This document shows positions 1-9,424 of a stretch of DNA of 64,000 bases, in pieces; position 1 is the stretch's first letter; each line of letters opens with the position of its first letter. The translations under genes and the position numbers were made by a program. Where the stretch lies: the NCBI RefSeq assembly GCF_029350945.1, contig NZ_JARKMS010000004.1, positions 186,001 to 250,000 on the forward strand. Reading direction: 5' to 3'. A model generated the notes under the pieces. It was not told the DNA's origin. It ran no database searches and saw nothing but the letters and a program-made list of their open reading frames with translations. This stretch comes from Maribacter huludaoensis (GTDB lineage Bacteria > Bacteroidota > Bacteroidia > Flavobacteriales > Flavobacteriaceae).

Positions 1-679
1 GTTCATCTGGTTCAGCTATTCTTTTTAGTGGTACGATACCGGTATAACCGGCAACCATTTTTTCGTTGGACCATAGGGCTTCGCTAAGTTTTGTTTTTAC
101 CAGTCCCGGACAAACCGCATTGGAACGTATTCCATGTTTGCCCCATTCCTTCGCTTGGTTTTTAGATAACATGATCATTGCCGATTTGGTAACGCTGTAC
201 AGGCCAAGGTTAAATCCTGGATGCACACCTTCAACGGAAGAAATATTGATGATACTGCCGCCGCCTTGTGTTTTCATGTGGGGTTGGGCCAAATTTGAAA
301 GAATCCAGGGAGCTTTGACATTAACATTCATGATCTTGTCAAAAATTTCTTCATCTGAAGCTTCCAATGGTCCGTAATAGGGGTTGATTGCTGCATTGTT
401 CACCAAAATATCTATTCTGCCATAGCTATCTATAGTTTTAGCTATTAGTGCTTCGCGCTGATCTGCTTCACCAATATGACATGCAATACCTATAGCTTCT
501 AAACCTGCTTCATTGAATTCTTTAGCAATGGCATCTACGGCATCTTGCTTACGGCTACTGATAACCACTTTAGCTCCGTTTTCTGCTAGCCCTCTGGCAA
601 TTGAAAGTCCTATACCTTTACTAGATCCTGTTATAATAGCTACTTTTCCAGAAAGATCAAATCTTTTTTTTATACTCAT
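1..679 (-). CDS. SDR-family oxidoreductase, C-terminus cut by window edge
   Basis: The reverse strand from ATG at 679 reads into the window edge with no stop, so the 3' end is missing. The product is a classical short-chain dehydrogenase/reductase: it opens MSIKKRFDLSGKVAIITG, has the nucleotide-binding motif GSSKGIG near residues 18-24, NNAA near 93-96, and the catalytic Tyr/Lys in YSVTK, followed by the typical NAVCPGLVKT stretch. Such enzymes use NAD(P)H on alcohols or ketones in the cytoplasm; the substrate cannot be told from sequence. It lies downstream of and in the same direction as the acyl-CoA dehydrogenase, separated by 106 bases holding a strong inverted repeat. A role in fatty-acid or alcohol metabolism would suit that neighbour but is only an inference. 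Family assignment is secure, function is not. Confidence 0.9.
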   Translation of the reverse strand, partial: MSIKKRFDLSGKVAIITGSSKGIGLSIARGLAENGAKVVISSRKQDAVDAIAKEFNEAGLEAIGIACHIGEADQREALIAKTIDSYGRIDILVNNAAINPYYGPLEASDEEIFDKIMNVNVKAPWILSNLAQPHMKTQGGGSIINISSVEGVHPGFNLGLYSVTKSAMIMLSKNQAKEWGKHGIRSNAVCPGLVKTKLSEALWSNEKMVAGYTGIVPLKRIAEPDE

Positions 680-718
680 TTTATAATATTGGTTCTTCTT
701 GTTAGATATGTTTAATAT

Positions 719-757
719 TAGCTGTAGAAGTATCTATAATAGGTACTTCTACAGCTA
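719..757. repeat. Perfect inverted repeat, possible terminator
   Basis: Arms of 14 bases (TAGCTGTAGAAGTA at 719-732 and its complement at 744-757) flank an 11-base loop. It lies between the stop of the acyl-CoA dehydrogenase and the start of the SDR, both on the reverse strand. No T-run follows on either strand, so it is not a textbook rho-independent terminator. It could still be an mRNA 3'-end hairpin or a protein-binding site. Confidence 0.6.
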
Positions 758-785
758 TTCTCACATTTGTGATCGTTATGGTATG

Positions 786-2600
786 TTAAGCAAGTACCTC
801 TTTGTCGGTACCTATGGTCAGTGCCGTTTTGTTATCCATTAAAATTTCTGCCAAACCTGTGGTTTTTGGAAGTTCATACTTAAAGAAAAATTGCATGGTA
901 TGTATCTTGCTTTCATAAAATGCGACACTATTTGTCTTATTGCCAGTCACTAGTGCATTGGTAGCTTCATTTGCAATATCTAACCATAACCAACTTATTA
1001 GAATAGTACTGAAAAATTCCATAAACGGGGTTGCATCTGCCAAAAAGCGCTCATAATCTCCTTTCATGGCAAAACCCATAAGAGATTGCAGCACCTCTTG
1101 TGTCAACTCTAATTTACTTGCCAATTTTTTGGCGAAGGGCACTAAAGATTCATGGGTCATACTGGCTTCAATAGAATTTTTAATTTCCGCCGAAAGTAAT
1201 TTCAAAGCTTCCCCATTGTTCATAGTAATTTTTCTGCCTAATAGATCTTGTGATTGAATACCCGTTGTGCCTTCGTACAGTGCAAAAATTCTAATATCCC
1301 TTAAATATTGTTGCAAAATATAATCAGAACAGAAACCATATCCTCCTAATACTTGAACACCGTTATCTACGGCCGTTTTTCCCATTTCAGATGGATATGT
1401 TTTTACAACCGGAGTCATTATTTCAAGTAAAAGTCTATATTTCTCACGTTCTTCTTTACTTGTAGCGGCCAAAGAAAGATCATGATATTTTGCTGCTAAA
1501 AAAATGAGGCTTAAAGATCCTTCGGATACCGCTTTTTGTAGCAATAACATGCGTCGTACATCTGGATGGTTTATGATTAAAGTTTGTTCCTGGTTTGCAT
1601 CTTTTTTTCCGGTACTGGTCAATTTACGGCCTTGCGGTCTTTCATTGGCATAATTCAATGAAGCTTGGTAAGCTGCGGTTGCAATGGCCGCGGCGCCTCT
1701 ACCAACACCAATTCTTGCACCGTTCATCATTAGGAACATATATTTAAGACCTTGATGGGGTTCGCCTACCAACCAACCTTTGCAATCTTCTTTATCTCCA
1801 AAAAATAAGTGCGTAGTACAATACCCTCGTTGTCCCATTTTTTGAAAATCCGCAACTGTGGTAACATCGTTCGCCGTTAAACCTCCATCTTCTGTAGGCC
1901 TTCTTTTTGGCACTACAAAAAGTGAAATTCCTTTGGTACCTGCGGGTGCACCTTTTATTCTCGCCAAAACTAGATGTACAATATTCTCTGCACCAACGTA
2001 ATCTCCACCAGAGATAAAGATTTTTTGTCCATGAATTTTATAAGAATCCCCATCTGGCGTGGCCGATGTAGTAATATCCGATAGGGAACTACCTGCTTGC
2101 GGTTCTGTTAGACACATAGTACCGCCCCATGTTCCTTCTAACATTTTAGGCACATATGTTTCGTTCAAATTTTTGTTGCCAAAATGTGTAATCAATTCTG
2201 CGGATCCCACCGTTAGACCAACATAACCTGGTAAATAGTTATTGGCAGCTTCTTGTATGAAAGCAGAAGCGTTTAAAACCATTTGAGGCAATTGCATACC
2301 ACCATCTTCAATAGAGAACGAGCCTGAAATAAAACCCATTTCTCCCGCAGCTTTCATGTATTTGTTTACTTGAGGATGTACTATTATTTCACCGTCCTTA
2401 AAATGTGCGGGGTTTTCATCCATTTCCCTGAAGTAGGGAAACATTTCTTTGTCAGCAAAATCCTTAACCGAGTTCAATAACATTTCTATTGACTCTTTAT
2501 CATATTCTGAGTAGCGCTCTTGTTCAAGTACTTCCTGTACATTATGTACCTTATATAATAAAAATTTAAGGGTTTCTAAATCTACATATTGGTTTGCCAT
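786..2600 (-). CDS. Acyl-CoA dehydrogenase family protein
   Basis: A 604-residue flavoprotein of the acyl-CoA dehydrogenase family, which introduces the alpha-beta double bond in acyl-CoA during beta-oxidation and passes electrons to ETF. Visible family features are the mid-domain stretch CLTEPQAGSSLSDI (about residues 163-176), the FISGGDY segment, a C-terminal helical domain, and GGYGF followed by LRDIRIFALYEGTTGIQ, where the Glu of YEGTTG is the usual catalytic base position. The length and C-terminal extension match the long (about 600 aa) bacterial subgroup rather than the 380-aa short form. It is probably cytoplasmic, as no signal peptide is seen. The Crp/Fnr regulator lies 167 bases upstream in the same direction. 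It appears unrelated to the polysaccharide locus and marks the left flank. The acyl-chain length used is unknown. Confidence 0.93.
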   Translation of the reverse strand: MANQYVDLETLKFLLYKVHNVQEVLEQERYSEYDKESIEMLLNSVKDFADKEMFPYFREMDENPAHFKDGEIIVHPQVNKYMKAAGEMGFISGSFSIEDGGMQLPQMVLNASAFIQEAANNYLPGYVGLTVGSAELITHFGNKNLNETYVPKMLEGTWGGTMCLTEPQAGSSLSDITTSATPDGDSYKIHGQKIFISGGDYVGAENIVHLVLARIKGAPAGTKGISLFVVPKRRPTEDGGLTANDVTTVADFQKMGQRGYCTTHLFFGDKEDCKGWLVGEPHQGLKYMFLMMNGARIGVGRGAAAIATAAYQASLNYANERPQGRKLTSTGKKDANQEQTLIINHPDVRRMLLLQKAVSEGSLSLIFLAAKYHDLSLAATSKEEREKYRLLLEIMTPVVKTYPSEMGKTAVDNGVQVLGGYGFCSDYILQQYLRDIRIFALYEGTTGIQSQDLLGRKITMNNGEALKLLSAEIKNSIEASMTHESLVPFAKKLASKLELTQEVLQSLMGFAMKGDYERFLADATPFMEFFSTILISWLWLDIANEATNALVTGNKTNSVAFYESKIHTMQFFFKYELPKTTGLAEILMDNKTALTIGTDKEVLA

Positions 2601-2767
2601 ATTGAATTTTATCTTAGAAATTATCGAAAGACAATTTAGAATTAAATCATATGAAATTGATTAAACCAGTTTAATAAATAGATAGTAAAAAGTTAAAATT
2701 TTGAGATTATAATAATTTAATTGGTAACAAAATAATAAAGTGTTAAGTGTTTGGTTATTTTAAAGAA

Positions 2768-3370
2768 TTATAAAGAAGTGCTTATTCTTTTTCTGATTTT
2801 GGAAAGACCTACTGGAGTTAGTCCTAGATATGAGGCAATTAAATACTGGGGAACCCTTTGGAGCAGATCTGGTCGTTTTTCTAATAATCGCAGATATCGT
2901 TCTTCGTTGGTTCTATTACTTAATCTTTCTACCCGTGTAAAAATTTTCATAAAGGCCTCTTGCATTGACAAGCGCCCAAACCGCTCCAACTGGTGAGATT
3001 TTTTAAACGAATTTTCACCGTCCGATTTGGATATGGCATAGACGATAGTATTTTCAGAAGCTTTAAGGTAATATTTTGAAGGGGTTTCTTTTACATAGGC
3101 AGGTAAATCTGTAAAGAAGACATCATCCGTATAGAATTCAAGAACTTTTTGCTCACCTTCTTCTAGCTTGTAATAATAGATACATCCCTTTGCAACATAA
3201 TAAAACTTGTCTACCATCTGACCGGGAGAAATTAAGGTTTCCCCTTTTTTTACCCTTATTTCATGATAAAATTGTAACCAATGGTTCAATTGGATTTCAT
3301 CAACATCTGTATATGAAAGAATTTTATTTTTAAGATTTTGTAAATAATTTATGGGAACAGATTTAGTCAT
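2768..3370 (-). CDS. Crp/Fnr-type transcriptional regulator
   Basis: A 200-residue cytoplasmic regulator. Residues about 25-115 fit a cyclic-nucleotide-binding-like beta-roll (VKKGETLISPGQMVDKFYYV, then GEQKVLEFYTDD), and the C-terminus carries a helix-turn-helix (LIASYLGLTPVGLSKIRKR) as in the Bacteroidetes Crp subgroup. The usual cAMP phosphate-binding arginine/serine signature is not evident, so an unknown or absent ligand is likely. It is transcribed in the same direction as the downstream acyl-CoA dehydrogenase. Its upstream region is a 460-base gap shared divergently with the thioesterase gene. Target genes cannot be deduced. Confidence 0.85.
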   Translation of the reverse strand: MTKSVPINYLQNLKNKILSYTDVDEIQLNHWLQFYHEIRVKKGETLISPGQMVDKFYYVAKGCIYYYKLEEGEQKVLEFYTDDVFFTDLPAYVKETPSKYYLKASENTIVYAISKSDGENSFKKSHQLERFGRLSMQEAFMKIFTRVERLSNRTNEERYLRLLEKRPDLLQRVPQYLIASYLGLTPVGLSKIRKRISTSL

Positions 3371-3830
3371 TACCTATTTATACCTTTGGGACCTTATAAA
3401 TATAACAATTTTGTTCCATTAAGAAATTTATAAAGAACAGTTGAAGTCATATTAATTGTAATCAATTCTATAAAATTTACTTAAGCAACTGTTTTTCAAC
3501 TTACAATATACCTTTAGACCATAAACTATAGAAATACGTGACGAATTTTGTGAAATTTATTTTGCAGCTAATGTTGCCGTCATGATATTATAGGGCATTG
3601 GATTGTAATGCACAAACTTGAAGTTAACGTTACTTTTGTACATGGCATTGGTATAGTGCAGGTTAGAGATCTACTAATTTATATACGAACCAAAAAAAAT
3701 AAAAGTATGCTGCAAATTTTAAAATTTTAGGCTCGGTATTTCAAGACAATTTTTAAAGTGGAATAGGATTTACCGGCAACTTTTGTTTTTTTTATACCTA
3801 AATTGTTCCACTTACAATTAGTTAGTAGCC
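3371..3830. other. Intergenic region with a possible coding remnant
   Basis: This divergent gap separates the Crp/Fnr regulator (-) and the thioesterase (+) and must hold both promoters, though no convincing -33/-7 pair was identified. On the reverse strand, 3643-3557 can be read as 28 codons ending in TAA (MYKSNVNFKFV...). Further upstream in that frame are in-frame stops. The composition looks protein-like, so this may be the tail of a decayed gene, but no homologue is recognised. Confidence 0.35.
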
Positions 3831-4694
3831 ATGCAGACAATAAAGGAATTAATAGAGTTGATAACTCTGAATAAAATTGATGAGACCATTTTTGAAGGGG
3901 AGAATTATCAGGCACCTTGGGGAAGGGTATTTGGTGGTCAGGTACTTGCACAATCTTTACATGCGGCATATCAAACCGTACCCAAAGATCGTATTGCCCA
4001 TTCTTTACATGGCTATTTTATTTTAGGTGGAGATTTAAGATATCCTATTAGGTATGAGGTAGATACTATACGAAATGGAGGCAGCTTTACTACAAGAAGG
4101 GTAGTAGCGAAACAAAACGGAGTGGCTATTTTTAATATGGCGGCATCTTTTCAGGTAAAAGCCGATGGGGTCAGCCATCAATTTCCTATGCCCAATTTAA
4201 TTCCACCGGAGAAATTAACAACAAGTTTAGAACAAGTAGAAGAGATAAAAGAGTTGCATCCATTGGCTTATAAAAGACTTAAAGCAATACAACCTAGGGT
4301 TTTCAAATTTAAGCCAGTAGAAAAATTCACCACTCAGTTAGTTGAAAACGGTTCTCCTTTTTTTAACACCTGGCTTAAAACCTCTGACACTTCTGAAATT
4401 AGTTTACCCATGCAGCAACAACTTTTGGCCTATGCGTCTGATTATAATTTGCTGACAACGGCAACCTTGCCACACCGCGAGCAGTTGAACAAAGGGGAAA
4501 CTTTTTACGCAAGTCTGGACCATGCCATATGGTTTCATAGAGATTTTGATATCACCAAATGGCTGCTTTATAGTATGGATAGCCCTAGCGCATCTAATTC
4601 TAGAGGTTTTGCTAGAGGTAGTGTTTATGACCGAAAAGGGGTATTGGTAGCTTCTGTAGCACAAGAAGGGTTAATGCGCCAAAGCATAAAGTAA
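3831..4694 (+). CDS. Acyl-CoA thioesterase, TesB (type II) family
   Basis: A 287-residue double-hotdog thioesterase that hydrolyses acyl-CoA to free acid and CoA in the cytoplasm. The N-terminal hotdog shows GRVFGGQVLAQSLHAA and HSLHGYFILGGD. The C-terminal hotdog has SDYNLLTTA, the conserved SLDHAIWFHRDFD, and the closing RGSVYDRKGVLVASVAQEGLMR. Length and order of motifs match E. coli TesB (about 286 aa). It is monocistronic as far as can be seen, with 460 bases upstream and over 500 downstream. Together with the acyl-CoA dehydrogenase it suggests the left flank is lipid metabolism. Confidence 0.93.
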   Translation: MQTIKELIELITLNKIDETIFEGENYQAPWGRVFGGQVLAQSLHAAYQTVPKDRIAHSLHGYFILGGDLRYPIRYEVDTIRNGGSFTTRRVVAKQNGVAIFNMAASFQVKADGVSHQFPMPNLIPPEKLTTSLEQVEEIKELHPLAYKRLKAIQPRVFKFKPVEKFTTQLVENGSPFFNTWLKTSDTSEISLPMQQQLLAYASDYNLLTTATLPHREQLNKGETFYASLDHAIWFHRDFDITKWLLYSMDSPSASNSRGFARGSVYDRKGVLVASVAQEGLMRQSIK

Positions 4695-5225
4695 GTAGTT
4701 TCTTTTAATAGATTCTTTGCTTGTTTTCTGTTAGTAGGCCACTGCTATTCTTTTAAATGCGTAATAATGAAAGAAAGCCATTTTTTTCAGGTTTTTCCAT
4801 AAATTGCCTAAGAAGTCTTTTTAAAGTTTTAGTGTCAATTTTTTTAAAACGGTATATGGATAGCTCTTGTCTATGCTGATTTTTTAATGTTATAGTTCTC
4901 TGTAATGGTTTAAGAATTCAATGATTACATGGTACTATTTCTTCCCTAATGATAGTTGCATAGTACGCATATGTAGTATTCATAAAATTCTTTAGTTTAC
5001 ATTTAAATATGTAAGTTATTGATATCAACATATATTAGAATGATAAATGGTTATTGAATTATTATTATTTAAACCATATCTTCTACATATGAAATCATAT
5101 CGTTCAGTGTCTTAAAGTAAACTTTATCATTTTTATAGTTCATGAATATTCTCCCAATTTTAGCTTTTGATATTAAAAATAAATTGTATGCAGAAGTGGT
5201 TAAGGCACTAATAGTTTCCGTAAAT
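4695..5225. other. Intergenic region upstream of the hybrid regulator
   Basis: About 530 very AT-rich bases contain no credible gene. The only structure noted is a 15-base repeat whose first copy is at 5087 and whose second copy overlaps the preferred start codon of the regulator (see separate entry). It is presumably the promoter region of the sensor/regulator gene. Confidence 0.5.
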
Positions 5226-5238
5226 ATGAAATCATATC
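5087..5238. repeat. Two exact copies of ATATGAAATCATATC around the regulator start
   Basis: The 15-mer occurs at 5087-5101 and 5224-5238, 137 bases apart. Each copy is a near-palindrome (ATATGA, AA, TCATAT). The second copy covers the ATG at 5226. This arrangement could be an autoregulatory operator, but AT-rich sequence makes chance copies plausible. Confidence 0.35.
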
Positions 5239-8200
5239 TCGTACTTGTCGCTTTATTATTCGGTCTTTTGGCACAAGGTCAAGAAAACTTCTATTTTGAA
5301 CAAATAGGCACGGACGATGGTCTTTCGCAAAGTGATGTGAACTGTATATATCAAGATTCATACGGTTATATGTGGTTTGGTACACACGATGGATTAAATA
5401 GATATGACGGGTATTCTTTCGCCGTTTTTAAACCTGATCAAAAAAGCACGAACATAAATAGTAATCTTATTTACGCCATGACAGGCGATCAAAATGGTAA
5501 TCTGTGGATTGGTAGTACTGGTGATGGATTATTTTATTATGATAAAAAGAAGGAGACTTTCAAACAATTTAAATTCAATAAAGAAGACGACTATAGTATT
5601 TCTAACAATTATATAACGCGATTATACATCGATAGCAAAAATAGATTATGGATAGCTACTAAAGAAGATGTGAACATGGTTGACCTCTCGGTATCTGTGG
5701 ATAGTGTAAAGTTTGAAAAGTTCAAGTTTGTTATCAAGGACACCGATGAGCGACAAGATGGTAGTGTAATCAATTCTATATATGAAAATTCTGATGGCGA
5801 GATACTTTTGGGCGGTCATTTAGGAATATATCAGCTAAAACTTGACGCTGGTGGCAAATCCTATTTTAAACTGATTAGTGATGAAATCGGTTTTGGTACA
5901 GAATCGGTAGGTGTAATAGCGCAAGACAGATATAACAAATATATTGTTGGAACAGGGCAGGGGTTGTTTGTCCAAAATAATGATAAGGAACAAAAATTTA
6001 TAAAAATAAGAGAAGGAAACTTTACGTCTTTGGCTTTTGATGATATGAACCACATTTGGGCCGGTACTGATAATGGACTGTTATATTTTGATAATTCTTC
6101 TAGCTTAAAGCAACCCCGGTTAATAAAAACCTTCAGCTATAAGCCAGAAGTTAAAAATAGCATTAGCAAAAATATTATTACCTCTTTGTTCATAGATAGA
6201 ACGGGTATTTTATGGGTTGGTACCAATGGTGGCGGAGTAAACAAGTTTGATCCAAACAGAAAAAAGTTTAAACACGTTAAGCGCAATTTAAAAGAGAACA
6301 GTCTTAGTTATGATAAAATAAGATCAATTTTTGAGGATAGTAACGGTACATTTTGGGTAGGTACAGAAGGTGGTGGTTTAAATAAAGGTGAATCTGATAA
6401 AGAGAAATATGCCGCATTTACTTCAACTAATGAATTAAGAAAAGTTTTTGCCCTTGAAGAGATTACCATAAAAAATAGAAAATTTCTTTTGGCGGGCGGT
6501 CAAAGTCATCCGTACTTGTTTAAAATAGATATTACAAATCCTAAAGACAACACTCCTAAAATTACTAGACTAGAAGGTATTCACAGAAGTGTATTCAGTC
6601 TCTTGAACGATTCTCAAGATAACTTATGGATAGGTACCTATTCAGGTGGTTTGTACCGATGGATAAAAAATCCGGATGGAAGGTATTCAAAGCAGAATTT
6701 TAAGGAAAATACCAGTGATGTTAACTCCTTGGCCAACAATATTGTAAGAAATATTTATGAAGATAGTAAAGGGAATATTTGGATTGCAACGGGAGATGGA
6801 CTTAGTCAGCTAACTATTACCGAAAAATATAAAGAACACCCAAAATTCAAAAATTACAAAAAGGATGAAGATGATCCAAGTTCATTAAGCCACAATTATA
6901 TTTTATCACTTTTTGAAAATAGAAAAGGAGAGCTTTGGATAGGTACTTTTGGTGGTGGATTAAATAAACTTATACCAGGGGAAAATGGTGAAGAAGCGAC
7001 GTTCAAGAACTATAGTATAGCCCAAGGTTTGCCTAACAATGTAATAAAGGCAATTCTAGAAGATGAACAAGGTCATTTATGGGTTTCTACCAATAAAGGA
7101 CTGTCCATGTTTGATACTGAACAAGAAATCTTTAAGAATTTTGATGTCTCGGACGGCTTGCAGGATAGTGAGTTTCAAGAATTGGCCTCTTTAAAAAGAA
7201 AAGACGGTGAATTAGTTTTTGGCGGGATCAACGGTTTTAACGCATTTTATCCAAGGGAAATAAATGATAACAAAACAGCACCGGAAACGGTAGTTACCAA
7301 ACTATCTATTTTCAACGAAGAGGTAGCTGTAGGCGAAGAGATAAACGGTAGGGTTTTATTGGAGAAAAATATATCCGAGGTAAAGGATATTACCTTAGAG
7401 TATAGCGAGAATAGCTTTTCATTTGAATTTTCTTCCTTACATTTTTCTGCACCAAGAAAGAACCAATACGCATATAAGTTAGAAGGGTTTGATAATGATT
7501 GGGTATATACAAGTTCGGACAAAAGGTTTGCTACTTATACTAACATTGAACCTGGTAATTATACCTTAAAGGTAAAATCATCCAATAACGATGGCCTTTG
7601 GGATAATACACCGTACACCTTACAATTAACTGTTAGACCGCCTATTTACAGAACTACGGTGGCATATATTATTTATGGCCTTTTACTATTGCTTCTTTTG
7701 GCCGGTTTATGGAGGTTTACCATAATTAGTAATACCAAAAAACATCAACTGGAACTGGAACACTTGGAGAAAGAGAAAAACGATGAACTGCAAACCTTAA
7801 AGCTTGATTTTTTCACCAATATTTCGCACGAGTTCAAGACCCCGCTTACTTTGATCAAAGCTCCTTTGGAGTATTTGTTAAGCAATAAAGAAGAAATTGG
7901 GGCATCTAATCTGAAAGAGCAATATCAATTAATGCATAAGAACACCAACTACCTTTTAAGGTTGGTGAACCAATTGTTAGATTTTAGAAAAATCAACCAA
8001 GGTAAAATGTCACTTGTTGTTAGGCATACGGATATTGTATTTTTTATAAAGGAAGTAGCGGAGCCCTTTCAGTTATTGGCATTTAAAAAATCGGTCAAGT
8101 TCAACATTGTCTCAAGTCAAGAGCATTTTAAAACTTGGTTCGATCATAATGCATTGGAAAAGGTGATAAACAATCTTTTGTCCAACGCCTTTAAATTTAC

Positions 8201-9407
8201 CCCTGAGGGTGGTGAGATTATAGTAGAAATCGATGTTGACAAAAATGGACCTACAGAAAAAGAAAATGTTATCATTAAAGTAAAGGATAACGGACTGGGT
8301 ATTTCAGATGTTAAGAAAAATATCATTTTTGAGAAGTATTATACGGAAAAAGAGAACGAAAAAGTAAATTCCAAAGGTGTAGGTATAGGCCTTGCGTTTA
8401 CCAAAAGTTTGGTAGAGTTACACTTAGGCAGTATTTCCGTTGAAAATAATGAAGGTGGAGGGTCTTGTTTTATAGTGACCCTACCAACGGATAAACAAGC
8501 ATACGAAAATGCGGAAGATATCAGCTGTAAAGAAATAACCGATAATGATTATTTGGTAAGATCTTCTGAAGCTGAGTCCTTGGCAATAGATTTGAATGAT
8601 GAACTGGAAGATTACAATTTATCTAAGGTTAGATCTAAAAACCCCGTATTGCTTATTGTAGATGACAATCCTGATATCATACAGTTCATAAAACAGGTCA
8701 TGGGTAAAACCTACACGGTCTTTGAAGCCAATAATGGAGAACGGGGTATGGAGATAGCTAAAAAAGTGTTGCCCAATATTATAATCACGGATGTAGTTAT
8801 GCCGGTAATGGGCGGTATTGAGTTCTGTGAAATGATAAAAACAACCAATATCACCAGTCATATTCCGGTAATAATGTTGACTGCCAAGACTTCGCAAGAG
8901 AGTGAGATAGAAGGTTTGTCACACGGAGCAGATGCCTATTTAAAAAAACCGTTTAATGTACAGGTACTAGAGCTTAAAGTAGCCAATATTCTTAAAGATA
9001 GGGAAGAGTTGCGTAAAAGATTCAAGAAAGAAATTACGTTACAGCCCAAAGAAGTTACCGTAACCTCATTAGATGAAAAGTTTTTGCAGCAAGCGGTTGA
9101 GACGGTAGAGAAACATATGATGAATACTGATTTTAATGTAGAGATGTTGGTGAAGGAAATGGGGCATAGTAGAAGTAATCTTTACCTAAAGTTCAAGGAG
9201 CTTACCGGTTTGTCTTCAAGTGAGTTCATAAGGAATATTCGATTAAAACGAGCCATTCAACTTCTGGACAATAGCGATTTTTCCGTAAAGGAAATTATGT
9301 TCAGAACGGGGTTCAATACCGCCTCCTATTTTTCTAAATGTTTTAAAAAAGAATTTGGTGTAGTACCTAGTGAATACATTAAGAAAACAAAAGTGGAACA
9401 AGATTAA
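5226..9407 (+). CDS. Hybrid two-component system sensor/regulator (HTCS)
   Basis: One polypeptide of about 1393 residues combines periplasmic sensing and DNA binding. After a signal peptide (MKSYLVLVALLFGLLAQG) come many two-component-propeller repeats (YxDSxGxxWxGTxxGGL pattern), a Y_Y_Y domain near 720-805, one membrane helix near 814-833, a HisKA domain with phospho-acceptor His868 (NISHEFKTPL), an HATPase domain, a receiver with Asp1189 (IIITDVVMP), and a C-terminal AraC-type double helix-turn-helix (about 1280-1393). In Bacteroidetes such proteins bind an oligosaccharide in the periplasm and activate the cognate utilization locus. ATG 5226 is preferred over an in-frame ATG at 5142 because it places the signal peptide at the N-terminus. 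Two sulfatase genes follow at 17 and 11 bases, apparently one operon. It is a strong candidate for master regulator of this locus. Confidence 0.95.
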   Translation: MKSYLVLVALLFGLLAQGQENFYFEQIGTDDGLSQSDVNCIYQDSYGYMWFGTHDGLNRYDGYSFAVFKPDQKSTNINSNLIYAMTGDQNGNLWIGSTGDGLFYYDKKKETFKQFKFNKEDDYSISNNYITRLYIDSKNRLWIATKEDVNMVDLSVSVDSVKFEKFKFVIKDTDERQDGSVINSIYENSDGEILLGGHLGIYQLKLDAGGKSYFKLISDEIGFGTESVGVIAQDRYNKYIVGTGQGLFVQNNDKEQKFIKIREGNFTSLAFDDMNHIWAGTDNGLLYFDNSSSLKQPRLIKTFSYKPEVKNSISKNIITSLFIDRTGILWVGTNGGGVNKFDPNRKKFKHVKRNLKENSLSYDKIRSIFEDSNGTFWVGTEGGGLNKGESDKEKYAAFTSTNELRKVFALEEITIKNRKFLLAGGQSHPYLFKIDITNPKDNTPKITRLEGIHRSVFSLLNDSQDNLWIGTYSGGLYRWIKNPDGRYSKQNFKENTSDVNSLANNIVRNIYEDSKGNIWIATGDGLSQLTITEKYKEHPKFKNYKKDEDDPSSLSHNYILSLFENRKGELWIGTFGGGLNKLIPGENGEEATFKNYSIAQGLPNNVIKAILEDEQGHLWVSTNKGLSMFDTEQEIFKNFDVSDGLQDSEFQELASLKRKDGELVFGGINGFNAFYPREINDNKTAPETVVTKLSIFNEEVAVGEEINGRVLLEKNISEVKDITLEYSENSFSFEFSSLHFSAPRKNQYAYKLEGFDNDWVYTSSDKRFATYTNIEPGNYTLKVKSSNNDGLWDNTPYTLQLTVRPPIYRTTVAYIIYGLLLLLLLAGLWRFTIISNTKKHQLELEHLEKEKNDELQTLKLDFFTNISHEFKTPLTLIKAPLEYLLSNKEEIGASNLKEQYQLMHKNTNYLLRLVNQLLDFRKINQGKMSLVVRHTDIVFFIKEVAEPFQLLAFKKSVKFNIVSSQEHFKTWFDHNALEKVINNLLSNAFKFTPEGGEIIVEIDVDKNGPTEKENVIIKVKDNGLGISDVKKNIIFEKYYTEKENEKVNSKGVGIGLAFTKSLVELHLGSISVENNEGGGSCFIVTLPTDKQAYENAEDISCKEITDNDYLVRSSEAESLAIDLNDELEDYNLSKVRSKNPVLLIVDDNPDIIQFIKQVMGKTYTVFEANNGERGMEIAKKVLPNIIITDVVMPVMGGIEFCEMIKTTNITSHIPVIMLTAKTSQESEIEGLSHGADAYLKKPFNVQVLELKVANILKDREELRKRFKKEITLQPKEVTVTSLDEKFLQQAVETVEKHMMNTDFNVEMLVKEMGHSRSNLYLKFKELTGLSSSEFIRNIRLKRAIQLLDNSDFSVKEIMFRTGFNTASYFSKCFKKEFGVVPSEYIKKTKVEQD

Positions 9408-9424
9408 AACACCTTCAATCAAAT

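Noticed and set aside
5142-5225. Earlier in-frame ATG for the HTCS gene
   Set aside because: It would add 28 residues before the signal peptide; ATG 5226 gives a normal N-terminus.
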